The notes beneath the pieces were generated by a model, which saw only the letters and a program-made list of their open reading frames with translations, had not been told where the DNA came from and did no database searches. A program made the translations under genes and the position numbers. Shown here one piece after another: positions 6,999 through 14,556 of a stretch of DNA of 25,075 nt; positions within the stretch are counted from its first letter, which is position 1; every line of letters begins with the position of its first letter. This stretch comes from Bacteroidales bacterium 52_46 (GTDB lineage: Bacteria; Bacteroidota; Bacteroidia; Bacteroidales; Muribaculaceae): assembly GCA_001915385.1 (NCBI GenBank), contig MNQK01000028.1, positions 128,990-154,064 on the forward strand. Reading direction: 5' to 3'.

Positions 6999-7289
6999 TC
7001 AGTGTATCACGATGTCGCTCAGCACCTCCGCGCCAAGCCGGCTGTTGATTTCCTTCAGTATGTTCTGCCTCAGAAAACCCAAGTCGTTTTTCAGCGATGC
7101 CGACGTGATATACACGTGGAGCACCCCCTTGTCGACATACCGCCGGAACGTAAACCTGTTGACTCCCGCTCCGACCACCTCGGTCCACAGATACGACGCC
7201 CGCTGCTGCATCATCGCCTCTCGGGTGTCGCTCTCAAGCATCACCTTGTCGATGAGCTGTTTTATTGATATAGGTTCAGTCCGTTTCAT
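6999..7289 (-). CDS. DUF721 (DciA-like) protein
   Basis: A 96-aa protein with the DUF721 layout: an N-terminal helix (I-K-Q-L-I-D-K-V-M), W35 in Y-L-W-T-E-V-V-G, a strand L-H-V-Y-I-T-S-A-S-L-K-N-D-L and the closing helix and strand F-L-R-Q-N-I-L-K-E-I-N-S-R-L-G. The superfamily includes DciA, the ancestral loader of the replicative helicase DnaB, and the gene often sits beside recF. Here it begins 7 bp after the recF stop on the same strand, so co-transcription is likely. A replication role is an inference from family and context. Confidence 0.85.
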   Translation of the reverse strand: MKRTEPISIKQLIDKVMLESDTREAMMQQRASYLWTEVVGAGVNRFTFRRYVDKGVLHVYITSASLKNDLGFLRQNILKEINSRLGAEVLSDIVIH

Positions 7290-7296
7290 AGCGCGG

Positions 7297-8400
7297 CTAT
7301 TTTATGGGTTCGAATTTTCCCGAGCTGACATTCCATAAACTGTAGTCCGCACCGGTCATGGCCGACATGATGGAGTCAAGATGGTCACGGTTGGTATCCG
7401 TTATGAATATTTGGCCGAATATGTCACGGTTCACGATTTCGACAATGTTTGCCACACGCCGCGAATCCAGTTTGTCGAATATATCGTCAAGCAGCAATAG
7501 CGGCCTCATACCCGTTGCCTCGTGCATGAACTCGTACTGGGCCAGCCGCAGCGCTATCGTGAAGGTTTTCGACTGCCCCTGCGACGCGGTATTCTTCACT
7601 GCCATTCCGTCAAGCGTCAGTTCGAGGTCGTCGCGGTGCGGGCCGGTTGTAGTGTGTCCTACAATCTCATCCCTTCGGCGCGACTCCTCGAGAAGCTCGC
7701 AGTATCTCCGCCCCGACATGTCGAGCGTCGAGCGGTATTCTATCCCCGGCGTCTCCTGTGTGCGCGCTATGTCGCGGTAATGCCTTATGAATGTGTCGCG
7801 TAGACGTTGCGTTATCTCCCGTCGGGCGTTTGTGATATATTCCGCCGACATCTCCATCGTCATTTCCACGGCAATATAGAGATTTGGGTCGGCAATATGG
7901 TCGCGCAGCAGGCGGTTGCGCTGTTGCAGCGCCGAGTTGTAGCGTATCAGGTGGTTGAGATAGGTGGCGTCGGTCTGCGATATGAGCATGTCGATGAACT
8001 TGCGCCGGCATTCCGTACCGCCCCCCACAAGCTCCATGTCGGCCGGTGATACGAGAACGAGCGGAAACAGCCCTATGTGCTGGCTCAGCCTGCTGTACTC
8101 CTTGCCGCCGCGCTTGAACGATTTGCGCTTCCCCGCAGCATATCCGAACGCTACCTGCTCCTCTGTGCCGCGGCGCAGATAGTCGCCCTGCATCATCGTG
8201 AACGTCTCGCCTGCGCGTACTATCCCCGCGTCGGGGAGCGACGTGAAGCTCTTGCAGAAACTGAGGTAATATATGGCATCGAGCAGATTGCTCTTGCCCA
8301 TGCCGTTGTCGCCGAGCAGCGCGTTGATGTTCGGGCTGAAACTCAGGTCGGCTTCGGCGATATTCTTGAAATTGGTAATATGCAGTCGGGTCAGTTGCAC
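7297..8400 (-). CDS. recF: DNA replication/repair protein RecF
   Basis: An SMC-like ATPase that binds gapped DNA and helps load RecA through RecFOR. From the GTG at 8400 the product is 367 aa and begins MQLTRLHITNFKN, the usual RecF N-terminus. Walker A is G30-D-N-G-M-G-K-S37, the ABC-type signature is S-Q-G-Q-S near residue 275 and Walker B is L-L-L-L-D-D near 305 with D-K-L-D after it. A longer ATG reading starts at 8436 but overlaps the ABC gene by 31 bp and adds 12 atypical residues, so the GTG 5 nt after that stop is preferred. The order ABC protein, recF, DUF721 suggests one operon. Confidence 0.94.
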   Translation of the reverse strand: MQLTRLHITNFKNIAEADLSFSPNINALLGDNGMGKSNLLDAIYYLSFCKSFTSLPDAGIVRAGETFTMMQGDYLRRGTEEQVAFGYAAGKRKSFKRGGKEYSRLSQHIGLFPLVLVSPADMELVGGGTECRRKFIDMLISQTDATYLNHLIRYNSALQQRNRLLRDHIADPNLYIAVEMTMEMSAEYITNARREITQRLRDTFIRHYRDIARTQETPGIEYRSTLDMSGRRYCELLEESRRRDEIVGHTTTGPHRDDLELTLDGMAVKNTASQGQSKTFTIALRLAQYEFMHEATGMRPLLLLDDIFDKLDSRRVANIVEIVNRDIFGQIFITDTNRDHLDSIMSAMTGADYSLWNVSSGKFEPIK

Positions 8401-8405
8401 GGCGT

Positions 8406-9854
8406 TTATCCGAGAGTTTTTGTATAGGTTACACATTCAGGCAGTTCCTCCGCATAGTGGCTCACGAAAATGAGCGACAGCGGGTAGCGTCCCTCCGAGG
8501 CGCGCGACCTCGCGGCGAAATGGTTTATGATGGCGCGGGCGGCGCGGGCGCGGGCATAGTCAAGTCCGTGAAGCGGCTCGTCGAATATCATCAGTCGAGG
8601 TTGCTTTATGAACGTTCGCGCCAGCATCACCATCTGCTTCTCGCCGCCCGACAGCGTGCCTATGCTGCGCGGCCCCAGGTGCTCTAAATGAAGCAGCCTG
8701 AGCCACTGTTCGGCAAGCTCCTTCTGTCCCGGCTTGAGGGGAATGAACACTCCGGTGGTGTCGTTAAGCCCTTGCGCTACTATCGTGGCCACATCGCCGG
8801 CCGGATGGAAATGCAGGCTTTGTTCCGGACTTACAAACGATATGCGCCGTTTGATGTCCCATATAGACTCTCCGCTTCCGCGCCGGCGGTCGAAAAGGGT
8901 TATGTCATTGGAGTAGGCCTGAGGATTGTCGGCGCATATCAGCGACAGCAGTGTCGATTTCCCCGAACCGTTCGGACCAGAGAGAGCCCAGCACTGCCCG
9001 TCCTTCACCTCCCAGTCTATTCCGTCGATTATGCGGCGGTTGCCGTAGTTGACGACTCCGTGCGATATTTTCATCACCGTATCCACAGGCTCGTTGTCAA
9101 TGACGGGTGGGAGGGGTATGTCGGCGATGTTGACGGCGTAGTCGAAAAGATGCATTACCGACGACTGCACCCATTTTATGGAACTGAACTCGCTGATTGC
9201 GGGCAATATGGTGAGATTCTGCATCGGTATCACCTGCGTGGCGTTCGGATGTATGTCGATCGGGTTGGCCACGAGCAGCACTGTCGTGATGCCACGCCGG
9301 TTGAGCGCATCGATGGCTTCGTTGAGTATCACGCGTGAAGCCGCGTCGAGGCCTATGTACGGATTGTCGAGTATCAGTACGTCGACAGGGTTGATGAGAG
9401 CATTGATTATGAGCAGTTTTCTCAGTTCGCCCGACGACAGATAGTTGATTTTGCGTTCCTCCACTCCATGCAGGTGAAACATCCGGGTCAGCTCTTCCCA
9501 CCGGGCGCTGTTGATTTTATCTCCGAGAATGTCGGCCACACTCGGCACCTCGTCATTCATCGTGGCCTCATACCGCTGCTGGTAATATTCTACATTAAGT
9601 CCCGGCAGCGAATGTATGTCGGAGAATTCGATTTTCTTTACCGACGGCTTCCCCAGTGGCGAGGTTATTACATTCGTGCGGAAATTCCACCCCTTTTCGA
9701 GTATGTTGCCTAATGTTGACTTTCCCGAACTGTTAGCGCCTATCACCACATTGATGCCCTGCACTATGTCCGTTTCGGCGGGATTGGCGAGCATCACCCC
9801 CGTATAGTATAATTTGGGGCTTTTGAGTTGTATTACAGGTGTCAGTGTCGACAT
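8406..9854 (-). CDS. Tandem ABC ATPase, ModF-like
   Basis: A 482-aa soluble protein with two ABC ATPase domains and no membrane segments. Domain 1: Walker A G39-A-N-S-S-G-K-S-T47, signature LSSGE (139-143), Walker B V-L-I-L-D-N164. Domain 2: Walker A G293-P-N-G-S-G-K-S-T301, signature LSGGE (401-405), Walker B L-M-I-F-D-E426 and switch His466. The length and layout match E. coli ModF (PhrA). Domain 1 has Asn164 where the catalytic Glu is expected and A-N-P instead of the switch His, so one composite ATP site is probably inactive. No permease is nearby, so molybdate transport should not be assumed. The stop lies 5 nt before the preferred recF start. Confidence 0.85.
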   Translation of the reverse strand: MSTLTPVIQLKSPKLYYTGVMLANPAETDIVQGINVVIGANSSGKSTLGNILEKGWNFRTNVITSPLGKPSVKKIEFSDIHSLPGLNVEYYQQRYEATMNDEVPSVADILGDKINSARWEELTRMFHLHGVEERKINYLSSGELRKLLIINALINPVDVLILDNPYIGLDAASRVILNEAIDALNRRGITTVLLVANPIDIHPNATQVIPMQNLTILPAISEFSSIKWVQSSVMHLFDYAVNIADIPLPPVIDNEPVDTVMKISHGVVNYGNRRIIDGIDWEVKDGQCWALSGPNGSGKSTLLSLICADNPQAYSNDITLFDRRRGSGESIWDIKRRISFVSPEQSLHFHPAGDVATIVAQGLNDTTGVFIPLKPGQKELAEQWLRLLHLEHLGPRSIGTLSGGEKQMVMLARTFIKQPRLMIFDEPLHGLDYARARAARAIINHFAARSRASEGRYPLSLIFVSHYAEELPECVTYTKTLG

Positions 9855-9919
9855 TGTCGTTTATTTTATTCTGAGAGTATGTTTTATTTGAATTGGAACT
9901 TTAACCGTAGGCTTGCCGC

Positions 9920-10876
9920 TTATATCACGAATACTATAAGCGCGAAGACCAGTGTGAACGCCAACATGTTGAGCGCGGTCATCCCTAACAGCTTGTTGAG
10001 TTCGCGTCCGCTGCGTCGCAGCAGCGCGCACCACAGCATCGTGTGGCACCCTAAGTAAAGCGCCGGAGCCGCCCATATCGCGAAGGGCAGTTCGATGAAC
10101 AGCGGTGCCGTCAGCATCATGGCAATCCACCCGTTCAGCAGATAGAGCGTCGAGGCGCATCTGCCGCCGAACAGCGTGGCTATCGTATGTTTGCCGGCCG
10201 CACGGTCATCCTCAATGTCACGGTAATTGTTCACAAGCAGTATATTGGCGCCCATAAGTCCTATGGCAAGCGATACCATCAGTATTGTCTCCCCGAATTG
10301 GTGTCCCATGATATAATACGTCATGTTGACAGGTATCACGCCGAAGAATATCACTACCGCAACTTCCCCCAAAGCGTGGTGCGACAACGGATACGGCCCC
10401 GCCGAATAGGCGAATACGCCTCCCGCTATCAGCAGCCCCACCGGGATAAGTTCCCACCCGCCCCATATTATCAGCACGCACCCTGTGATGCAGGCCGCCG
10501 CAAGACAAGCGATTGTGGCACGCAGCATCGCCTGCGGGGTGATGTCACCCTCAGTCACGCCGCGCCTCGGCCCCACGCGTCCCGGGCGGTCAAGGCCGCC
10601 GCGGTAATCGAAATATTCGTTCGCGAAATTCGATGAAATCTGCGCGAGCACCGCAAACAGCAGGCACAGCAGCGCGGGCACAATCTTGAAGCAGCCGAAT
10701 ATCTCGCCGAGAGCCATCGCGGCAATAACCCCCGCCACCGATACCGGAAGCGTGCGCAGCCGCATCGCCTCCACCCACACCTTGATTCTGTTCCCCCTTG
10801 TCTTATTCCCTCCGGCCATTCCGCCTCCCCCTGTCATTATGCTGTTTTGCTCGATTGACGACATCTCTTTTACCAT
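9920..10876 (-). CDS. menA: 1,4-dihydroxy-2-naphthoate polyprenyltransferase (MenA)
   Basis: An integral-membrane UbiA-superfamily enzyme that attaches the isoprenoid tail in menaquinone synthesis. The two Asp-rich motifs are present: N83-F-A-N-E-Y-F-D90 with D96 downstream, and N215-N-Y-R-D219-I-E-D-D223, each of which binds Mg-prenyl diphosphate. The start of the conserved part is W-V-E-A-M-R-L-R-T-L-P. About eight hydrophobic segments fill the rest. The first 28 residues are polar and Gly-rich, so Met20 (10819) is a possible alternative start. A TAnnTTTG element (TAACTTTG, 10931-10938) upstream suggests its own promoter. It lies 65 bp before the ABC gene. Confidence 0.93.
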   Translation of the reverse strand: MVKEMSSIEQNSIMTGGGGMAGGNKTRGNRIKVWVEAMRLRTLPVSVAGVIAAMALGEIFGCFKIVPALLCLLFAVLAQISSNFANEYFDYRGGLDRPGRVGPRRGVTEGDITPQAMLRATIACLAAACITGCVLIIWGGWELIPVGLLIAGGVFAYSAGPYPLSHHALGEVAVVIFFGVIPVNMTYYIMGHQFGETILMVSLAIGLMGANILLVNNYRDIEDDRAAGKHTIATLFGGRCASTLYLLNGWIAMMLTAPLFIELPFAIWAAPALYLGCHTMLWCALLRRSGRELNKLLGMTALNMLAFTLVFALIVFVI

Positions 10877-10930
10877 CCTTGAGTGGGCCTGCCTGATTCT
10901 TTATAGTAAGCCCATCTGATTTTATACCCC

Positions 10931-10938
10931 CAAAGTTA
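10931..10938 (-). promoter_or_regulatory. Candidate -7 element for menA
   Basis: TAACTTTG on the minus strand matches TAnnTTTG in the 79-bp gap between the DUF2156 stop and the menA start. No -33 TTTG at proper spacing is seen. Confidence 0.35.
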
Positions 10939-10955
10939 CTAAACTTTTTTCAATT

Positions 10956-11927
10956 TTATACTCCGATCAGGTCATACTTCTGCAAAACATCCGACGGATG
11001 ATACGACAATTTCGCCTGCCGCAATCCCTCGTCACCCACATCCTCCTCACGGTTGCAGTAACGCAGCTCCGGATATTTCTCCATCATCGCCTTCACAAAC
11101 AGGTGGAACACCGCCGTGCCCGCGCCCGACACCTCATGATCCATCTTCTCGATATGCACATACAGCGTGTCGCCGATTACCTCACCTACGGTGAAAGCCA
11201 CGATATTGCCGCGTCCGTCATCGAGCCATGCGCCTTCAAATCCCGGCAGCTGTGCCAGATGTTCCATCACGTTCACCGTCATGTCGCGTTCCTCGATTGC
11301 CGTCAGCGACTGCATCTCCTCCGTGTTGTCCCATTTATAGAAGGCATTGAGTATCCGTGGCGTATCTTCCTCGCTTATGGTATGCAGTTGCGCCTCGGGA
11401 TTGTCGAGCATGAACCGGTTCACGTGATTGCGTTTCTTGGAGTATTTCTTTCCCGAGAGTGTCGCTATTCCTTCCGCATCATAGAGGTAGTCAGCCCAGT
11501 CGGCAAGCGGTTCCACAGTCCACTCCCCGGCCTGTCTGAACTCACTGATGCAATCTTCGGGTATTGCCGAAAACCGTAGCGGGATACCATTCTGTTCGCA
11601 GTAATCCTTCAGCAGAGCCACCGACTCATCGAGCGGAAGCTCGCCTAAAGGCATCGAGAACGCCGGCCGTCCCATATCCTCCTCGCTCACTCCCTGTATG
11701 AAAAGTGTATGGCGGTATATGCAGTAGCTGTAATTGAAATAGTGCACCCACATGTATATCCCGCCCACGGTGTAGTCACACGTGCGCGACTTCGAATGAG
11801 TCAGAAACCGGCTTATAGCGCCCATGTCATCCAGCGTTATACGCTTGAACTCAAGCGGCGATATAATATCCCTGCTTCGCCTCATTCTTGAAAGAGGTGC
11901 GATAGTTGAAACAATTCTTGTTGACAT
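10956..11927 (-). CDS. DUF2156 protein (phosphatidylglycerol lysyltransferase C-terminal-like, double GNAT fold)
   Basis: A 323-aa protein of the DUF2156 family, which pairs two GNAT-like folds as in MprF/LPG-synthase catalytic domains and FemABX. The marks are S-K-S-R-T-C-D-Y-T-V-G-G-I-Y-M-W near 45-60, the basic segment G-K-K-Y-S-K-K-R-N-H near 158-167, and the C-terminal Y-C-N-R-E-E-D-V-G-D-E-G-L-R-Q-A-K-L-S-Y-H-P that closes the family. There is no membrane domain, unlike full MprF, so aminoacylation of lipid is only a hypothesis. Met15 (11885) is an alternative start, because the family usually starts close to P-L-E-F. It is followed by menA after 79 bp. Confidence 0.85.
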   Translation of the reverse strand: MSTRIVSTIAPLSRMRRSRDIISPLEFKRITLDDMGAISRFLTHSKSRTCDYTVGGIYMWVHYFNYSYCIYRHTLFIQGVSEEDMGRPAFSMPLGELPLDESVALLKDYCEQNGIPLRFSAIPEDCISEFRQAGEWTVEPLADWADYLYDAEGIATLSGKKYSKKRNHVNRFMLDNPEAQLHTISEEDTPRILNAFYKWDNTEEMQSLTAIEERDMTVNVMEHLAQLPGFEGAWLDDGRGNIVAFTVGEVIGDTLYVHIEKMDHEVSGAGTAVFHLFVKAMMEKYPELRYCNREEDVGDEGLRQAKLSYHPSDVLQKYDLIGV

Positions 11928-12062
11928 AATGCTTATCGTTTATTTCATCTTTAGTTCATAGATAAAACATAATGTCACCCCTTCGTGTTCAGTACGGCTT
12001 CCTGTGAACCAATCCCGTCTCGACGTGTTATATAGGTGAGATTTTAATTAAAAAATAAGATT

Positions 12063-12575
12063 ATGGCAAGAGAAAGTGTAGCCCTGTTGAAAGGGAAAAT
12101 AGATGTGGCAAAAGTGCTCGACCAGCTCAACGCTGCTTTGTCTGAAGAATGGCTCGCATATTATCAGTATTGGACCGCGGCCAAAATGGTGGTCGGAGCG
12201 CAGAGAGTCGACCTGCAGCGTGAGTTTGAGCAACATGCACAGGAGGAATTGCACCATGCATCAATGATATGCGACCGCATTATCGAACTTGAAGGAGTGC
12301 CCGTACTGACACCGCAGGAATGGTTCAAACACGCCCGTTGCGTATATGACACCCCCACCGCATTCAACTCCGAATACTTCCTCAAGACTATCCTGATAGC
12401 CGAAGAGTGTGCGATGCGCCGTTATCAGGAACTTGCCGAACTTACCGAAGGCAAGGATTACATAACCAACGAGCTCGCCAAGAAAATCCTCGCCGAGGAA
12501 GCCGACCACGAACAGGACATGCAGGACTACCTTGACGACATCTCCACAATGCGCCGCCTCACCGACACCAAATAA
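12063..12575 (+). CDS. Ferritin-like di-iron protein (bacterioferritin/DpsL type)
   Basis: A 170-aa all-helical four-helix-bundle protein. Metal ligands are visible in the usual order: E-E-W-L-A-Y-Y near 28-34, E62-L-H-H65 (ExxH), E114/E115 and E146-A-D-H149 (second ExxH). The segment A-L-S-E-E-W-L-A-Y-Y-Q-Y-W resembles the Dps-like ferritins (DpsL) of Bacteroides, which protect against peroxide by oxidising and storing iron. Its use here as an oxidative-stress protein is inference. It is transcribed alone on the plus strand from a 135-bp divergent gap with the DUF2156 gene, and no TAnnTTTG element was found there. It is convergent with gdhA across the terminators at 12696-12790. Confidence 0.87.
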   Translation: MARESVALLKGKIDVAKVLDQLNAALSEEWLAYYQYWTAAKMVVGAQRVDLQREFEQHAQEELHHASMICDRIIELEGVPVLTPQEWFKHARCVYDTPTAFNSEYFLKTILIAEECAMRRYQELAELTEGKDYITNELAKKILAEEADHEQDMQDYLDDISTMRRLTDTK

Positions 12576-12626
12576 ATAAACAGACAGACAATAAGCAATA
12601 CCCAATACCCAATAAAAAATCCCCCC

Positions 12627-12680
12627 AAAGTCATTAAAGTCGTTAATGACCTTAGAGTCCTTACCGACCTTAATGACCTT
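12627..12680. repeat. Degenerate 9-nt tandem array, six units
   Basis: Six consecutive 9-mers stay in exact register: aaagtcatt, aaagtcgtt, aatgacctt, agagtcctt, accgacctt, aatgacctt. Positions 1 (A), 4 (G), 6 (C), 8 and 9 (T) never change. It is preceded by a run of six C. It lies between the ferritin stop and the terminators before gdhA. No gene is present. Confidence 0.85.
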
Positions 12681-12695
12681 ATTCCTAAAAAATAC

Positions 12696-12718
12696 GGCTG
12701 CTTCCCGGAGGAGCAGCC
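12696..12718 (-). terminator. Second hairpin downstream of gdhA
   Basis: Arms ggctgct (12696-12702) and agcagcc (12712-12718) enclose a 9-nt loop. On the minus strand they are followed by gtatttttt. It is a possible back-up terminator for gdhA after the stronger one at 12753-12790. Confidence 0.5.
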
Positions 12719-12752
12719 ATAATTATGAATTATGCATTATGAATTATGCATT

Positions 12753-12790
12753 AAAAAAGCGGGGCTGCCAACCGGCAGCCCCGCTTTTTT
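12753..12790. terminator. Bidirectional terminator between the ferritin gene and gdhA
   Basis: A perfect 17-bp stem (12753-12769 with 12774-12790) with a 4-nt loop aacc. Six A lead in and six T lead out, so it terminates in both directions. It serves two convergent genes and lies 11 bp past the gdhA stop. Confidence 0.92.
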
Positions 12791-12800
12791 ATGTAATCGA

Positions 12801-14138
12801 TTAGAGAATACCTTGTGCCATCATGGCGCGTGCCACCTTCATGAAGCCGGCTACGTTCGCACCCTTGACATAGTTGATATATCCATCCTCCTCTTTGCCG
12901 AAAAGCGTGCACTGGTGGTGGATTTCAGCCATGATTGATTTGAGCTTGGCATCTACCTCCTCGGCGCTCCACGAGAGCTTCTGCGAGTTCTGAGCCATCT
13001 CAAGGCCGGATACCGATACACCGCCGGCGTTGGCTGCCTTTCCGGGAGCGTAAAGTATCTTGGCGGCAAGGAATTCCTTGATAGCTTCCGGAGTAGAGGG
13101 CATGTTGGCGCCTTCGCTCACTGCTATGCAGCCGTTGGCCAGAAGGGCGCGTGCCTCTTCGCCGTTAAGCTCGTTCTGCGTTGCCGAAGGCATTGCGATG
13201 TCGGCCTTTACCAAAGTCCAGGGACGCTGGCCGGCGTAGTAGGGGAGTTTGTACTCCTCGGCGAACTCGCTGATGCGGCCGCGGTATATGTTCTTGAGCT
13301 CGAACACGAATTTCAGCTGTTCATCTGTCATGCCGTCAGGGATGATTACCGTACCGTCAGAGTCGCTCATCGACACAACCTTTGCGCCGAGCTGCAGCAG
13401 CTTCTGTGCCGTATAGGTTGCCACGTTGCCCGATCCGGAGATGGCCACACGTTTGCCCTTGATGTCGATTCCCTTGGTGGCGAGCATGTTGAGGAGGAAA
13501 TATACGTTGCCGTAGCCCGTAGCCTCCGGACGGATCAGCGAACCGCCGAATTCGCGTCCCTTGCCGGTGAAAGTACCGGTAAATTCGCGGGCCATCTTCT
13601 TGTACATACCGTACATGTAGCCTACTTCACGGCCGCCTACACCTATATCGCCCGCAGGCACGTCGGTGTCGGCACCGATATGACGCCAAAGCTCGGTCAT
13701 GAAAGCCTGGCAGAAACGCATCACCTCCATATCGCTCTTGCCTCGGGGCGAGAAATCCGAACCGCCCTTTGCGCCACCCATGGCAAGCGTGGTGAGCGAG
13801 TTCTTGAATGTCTGCTCGAAAGCAAGGAACTTCAGGATTGACTGGTTTACCGATGAGTGGAAACGGATACCTCCCTTGTACGGGCCGATAGCGTTGGAGT
13901 GCTGGATACGGTAACCCATATTGTTACGGACAACTCCCTTGTCGTCAACCCACGATACGCGGAACGAATAAATTCTGTCAGGTATGCACAGACGCTCAAT
14001 CAGGTTGTAGCGCTCAAATTCGGGATACTGGTTGTAAGTGTCCTCGATTGATGTGATTACCTCTTCTACTGCCTGAAGATATTCGGGCTCGTTGGGGAAA
14101 CGACGACGCAGGTCGTCAAGTACTTCTGCTGCTTTCAT
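12801..14138 (-). CDS. gdhA: NADP-type glutamate dehydrogenase
   Basis: A 445-aa cytoplasmic hexameric-type glutamate dehydrogenase, which interconverts 2-oxoglutarate plus ammonia with glutamate. Substrate and catalytic residues are in place: G85-P-Y-K88-G-G, K112, the catalytic Lys124 in G-G-A-K-G-G and D164 in P-A-G-D-I-G-V-G-G-R-E. The Rossmann loop is G235-S-G-N-V-A. The length equals the E. coli GdhA class (about 447 aa), which uses NADPH. A TAnnTTTG promoter (14220-14251) gives a leader of about 75 nt, and a strong terminator follows the stop, so it appears monocistronic. The flanking gaps each contain a 9-nt tandem array. Confidence 0.96.
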   Translation of the reverse strand: MKAAEVLDDLRRRFPNEPEYLQAVEEVITSIEDTYNQYPEFERYNLIERLCIPDRIYSFRVSWVDDKGVVRNNMGYRIQHSNAIGPYKGGIRFHSSVNQSILKFLAFEQTFKNSLTTLAMGGAKGGSDFSPRGKSDMEVMRFCQAFMTELWRHIGADTDVPAGDIGVGGREVGYMYGMYKKMAREFTGTFTGKGREFGGSLIRPEATGYGNVYFLLNMLATKGIDIKGKRVAISGSGNVATYTAQKLLQLGAKVVSMSDSDGTVIIPDGMTDEQLKFVFELKNIYRGRISEFAEEYKLPYYAGQRPWTLVKADIAMPSATQNELNGEEARALLANGCIAVSEGANMPSTPEAIKEFLAAKILYAPGKAANAGGVSVSGLEMAQNSQKLSWSAEEVDAKLKSIMAEIHHQCTLFGKEEDGYINYVKGANVAGFMKVARAMMAQGIL

Positions 14139-14219
14139 CTATTTTATGATTTTATTTAAAATGAAGTTGTTTTTACCTTAGTTGTAACCTTCCTGCAAGG
14201 TCTTTCTGTATTTTGTTTG

Positions 14220-14251
14220 CAAAGGTAAATATTCTAATTGAAATACGCAAC
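14220..14251 (-). promoter_or_regulatory. Promoter of gdhA
   Basis: TACCTTTG (14220-14227) matches TAnnTTTG. GTTG (14248-14251), three of four bases of TTTG, lies exactly 20 nt upstream. The leader contains a small hairpin (accttgcaggaaggt) of unknown role. Confidence 0.65.
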
Positions 14252-14363
14252 ATTTTGCTACATTAATTTTAAAAATAAAGCAAAATTGTCATAAAATACC
14301 CGTTTTATCTAACAAATTCGAGCTTCCACACCACCTACCCGCAAAAAATACGCTCAACCCGCC

Positions 14364-14433
14364 TAAAGTAGCCATGGTAGCTAAAATAGCTAAAATAGCT
14401 AAAATAGCTACGTTAGCTACTTTAGCTAAAATA
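14364..14433. repeat. Degenerate 9-nt tandem array, seven units
   Basis: Seven 9-mers in exact register: taaagtagc, catggtagc, taaaatagc three times, tacgttagc, tactttagc, then a partial taaaata. T6-A7-G8-C9 is constant in every unit and A2 also. It is followed by a run of seven C. An ORF across it on the minus strand (14289-14507) is only the low-complexity reading of the array. It lies in the 418-bp gap upstream of gdhA, next to the glutaminase terminator; apart from these and the gdhA promoter I see nothing in the gap. Confidence 0.88.
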
Positions 14434-14481
14434 CCCCCCCGCAAATTCAAAATTCCCCATTCAAAATTAAAAATTAAAAAA

Positions 14482-14507
14482 ATGCCCCGCGGACTACCAC
14501 AGGGCAT
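14482..14507 (-). terminator. Terminator of the glutaminase-family gene
   Basis: An 11-bp stem (14482-14492 with 14497-14507, loop 4 nt) with two G-U type pairs. On the minus strand it is followed by TTTTTTTAATTTTT. It lies 49 bp beyond the stop codon. Confidence 0.82.
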
Positions 14508-14556
14508 CTCTCTGACATGAGAATTAGCTGGAAAAAACTCTCAATCGTCTGCTATG

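Noticed and set aside
8688..9338. 216-codon plus-strand open frame
   Set aside because: Antisense shadow of the ModF-like gene, which has complete ABC motifs in its own frame.
14289..14507. 72-codon minus-strand open frame
   Set aside because: It is made of the 9-nt tandem array and the terminator of the upstream gene; the peptide is low-complexity and not a credible protein.
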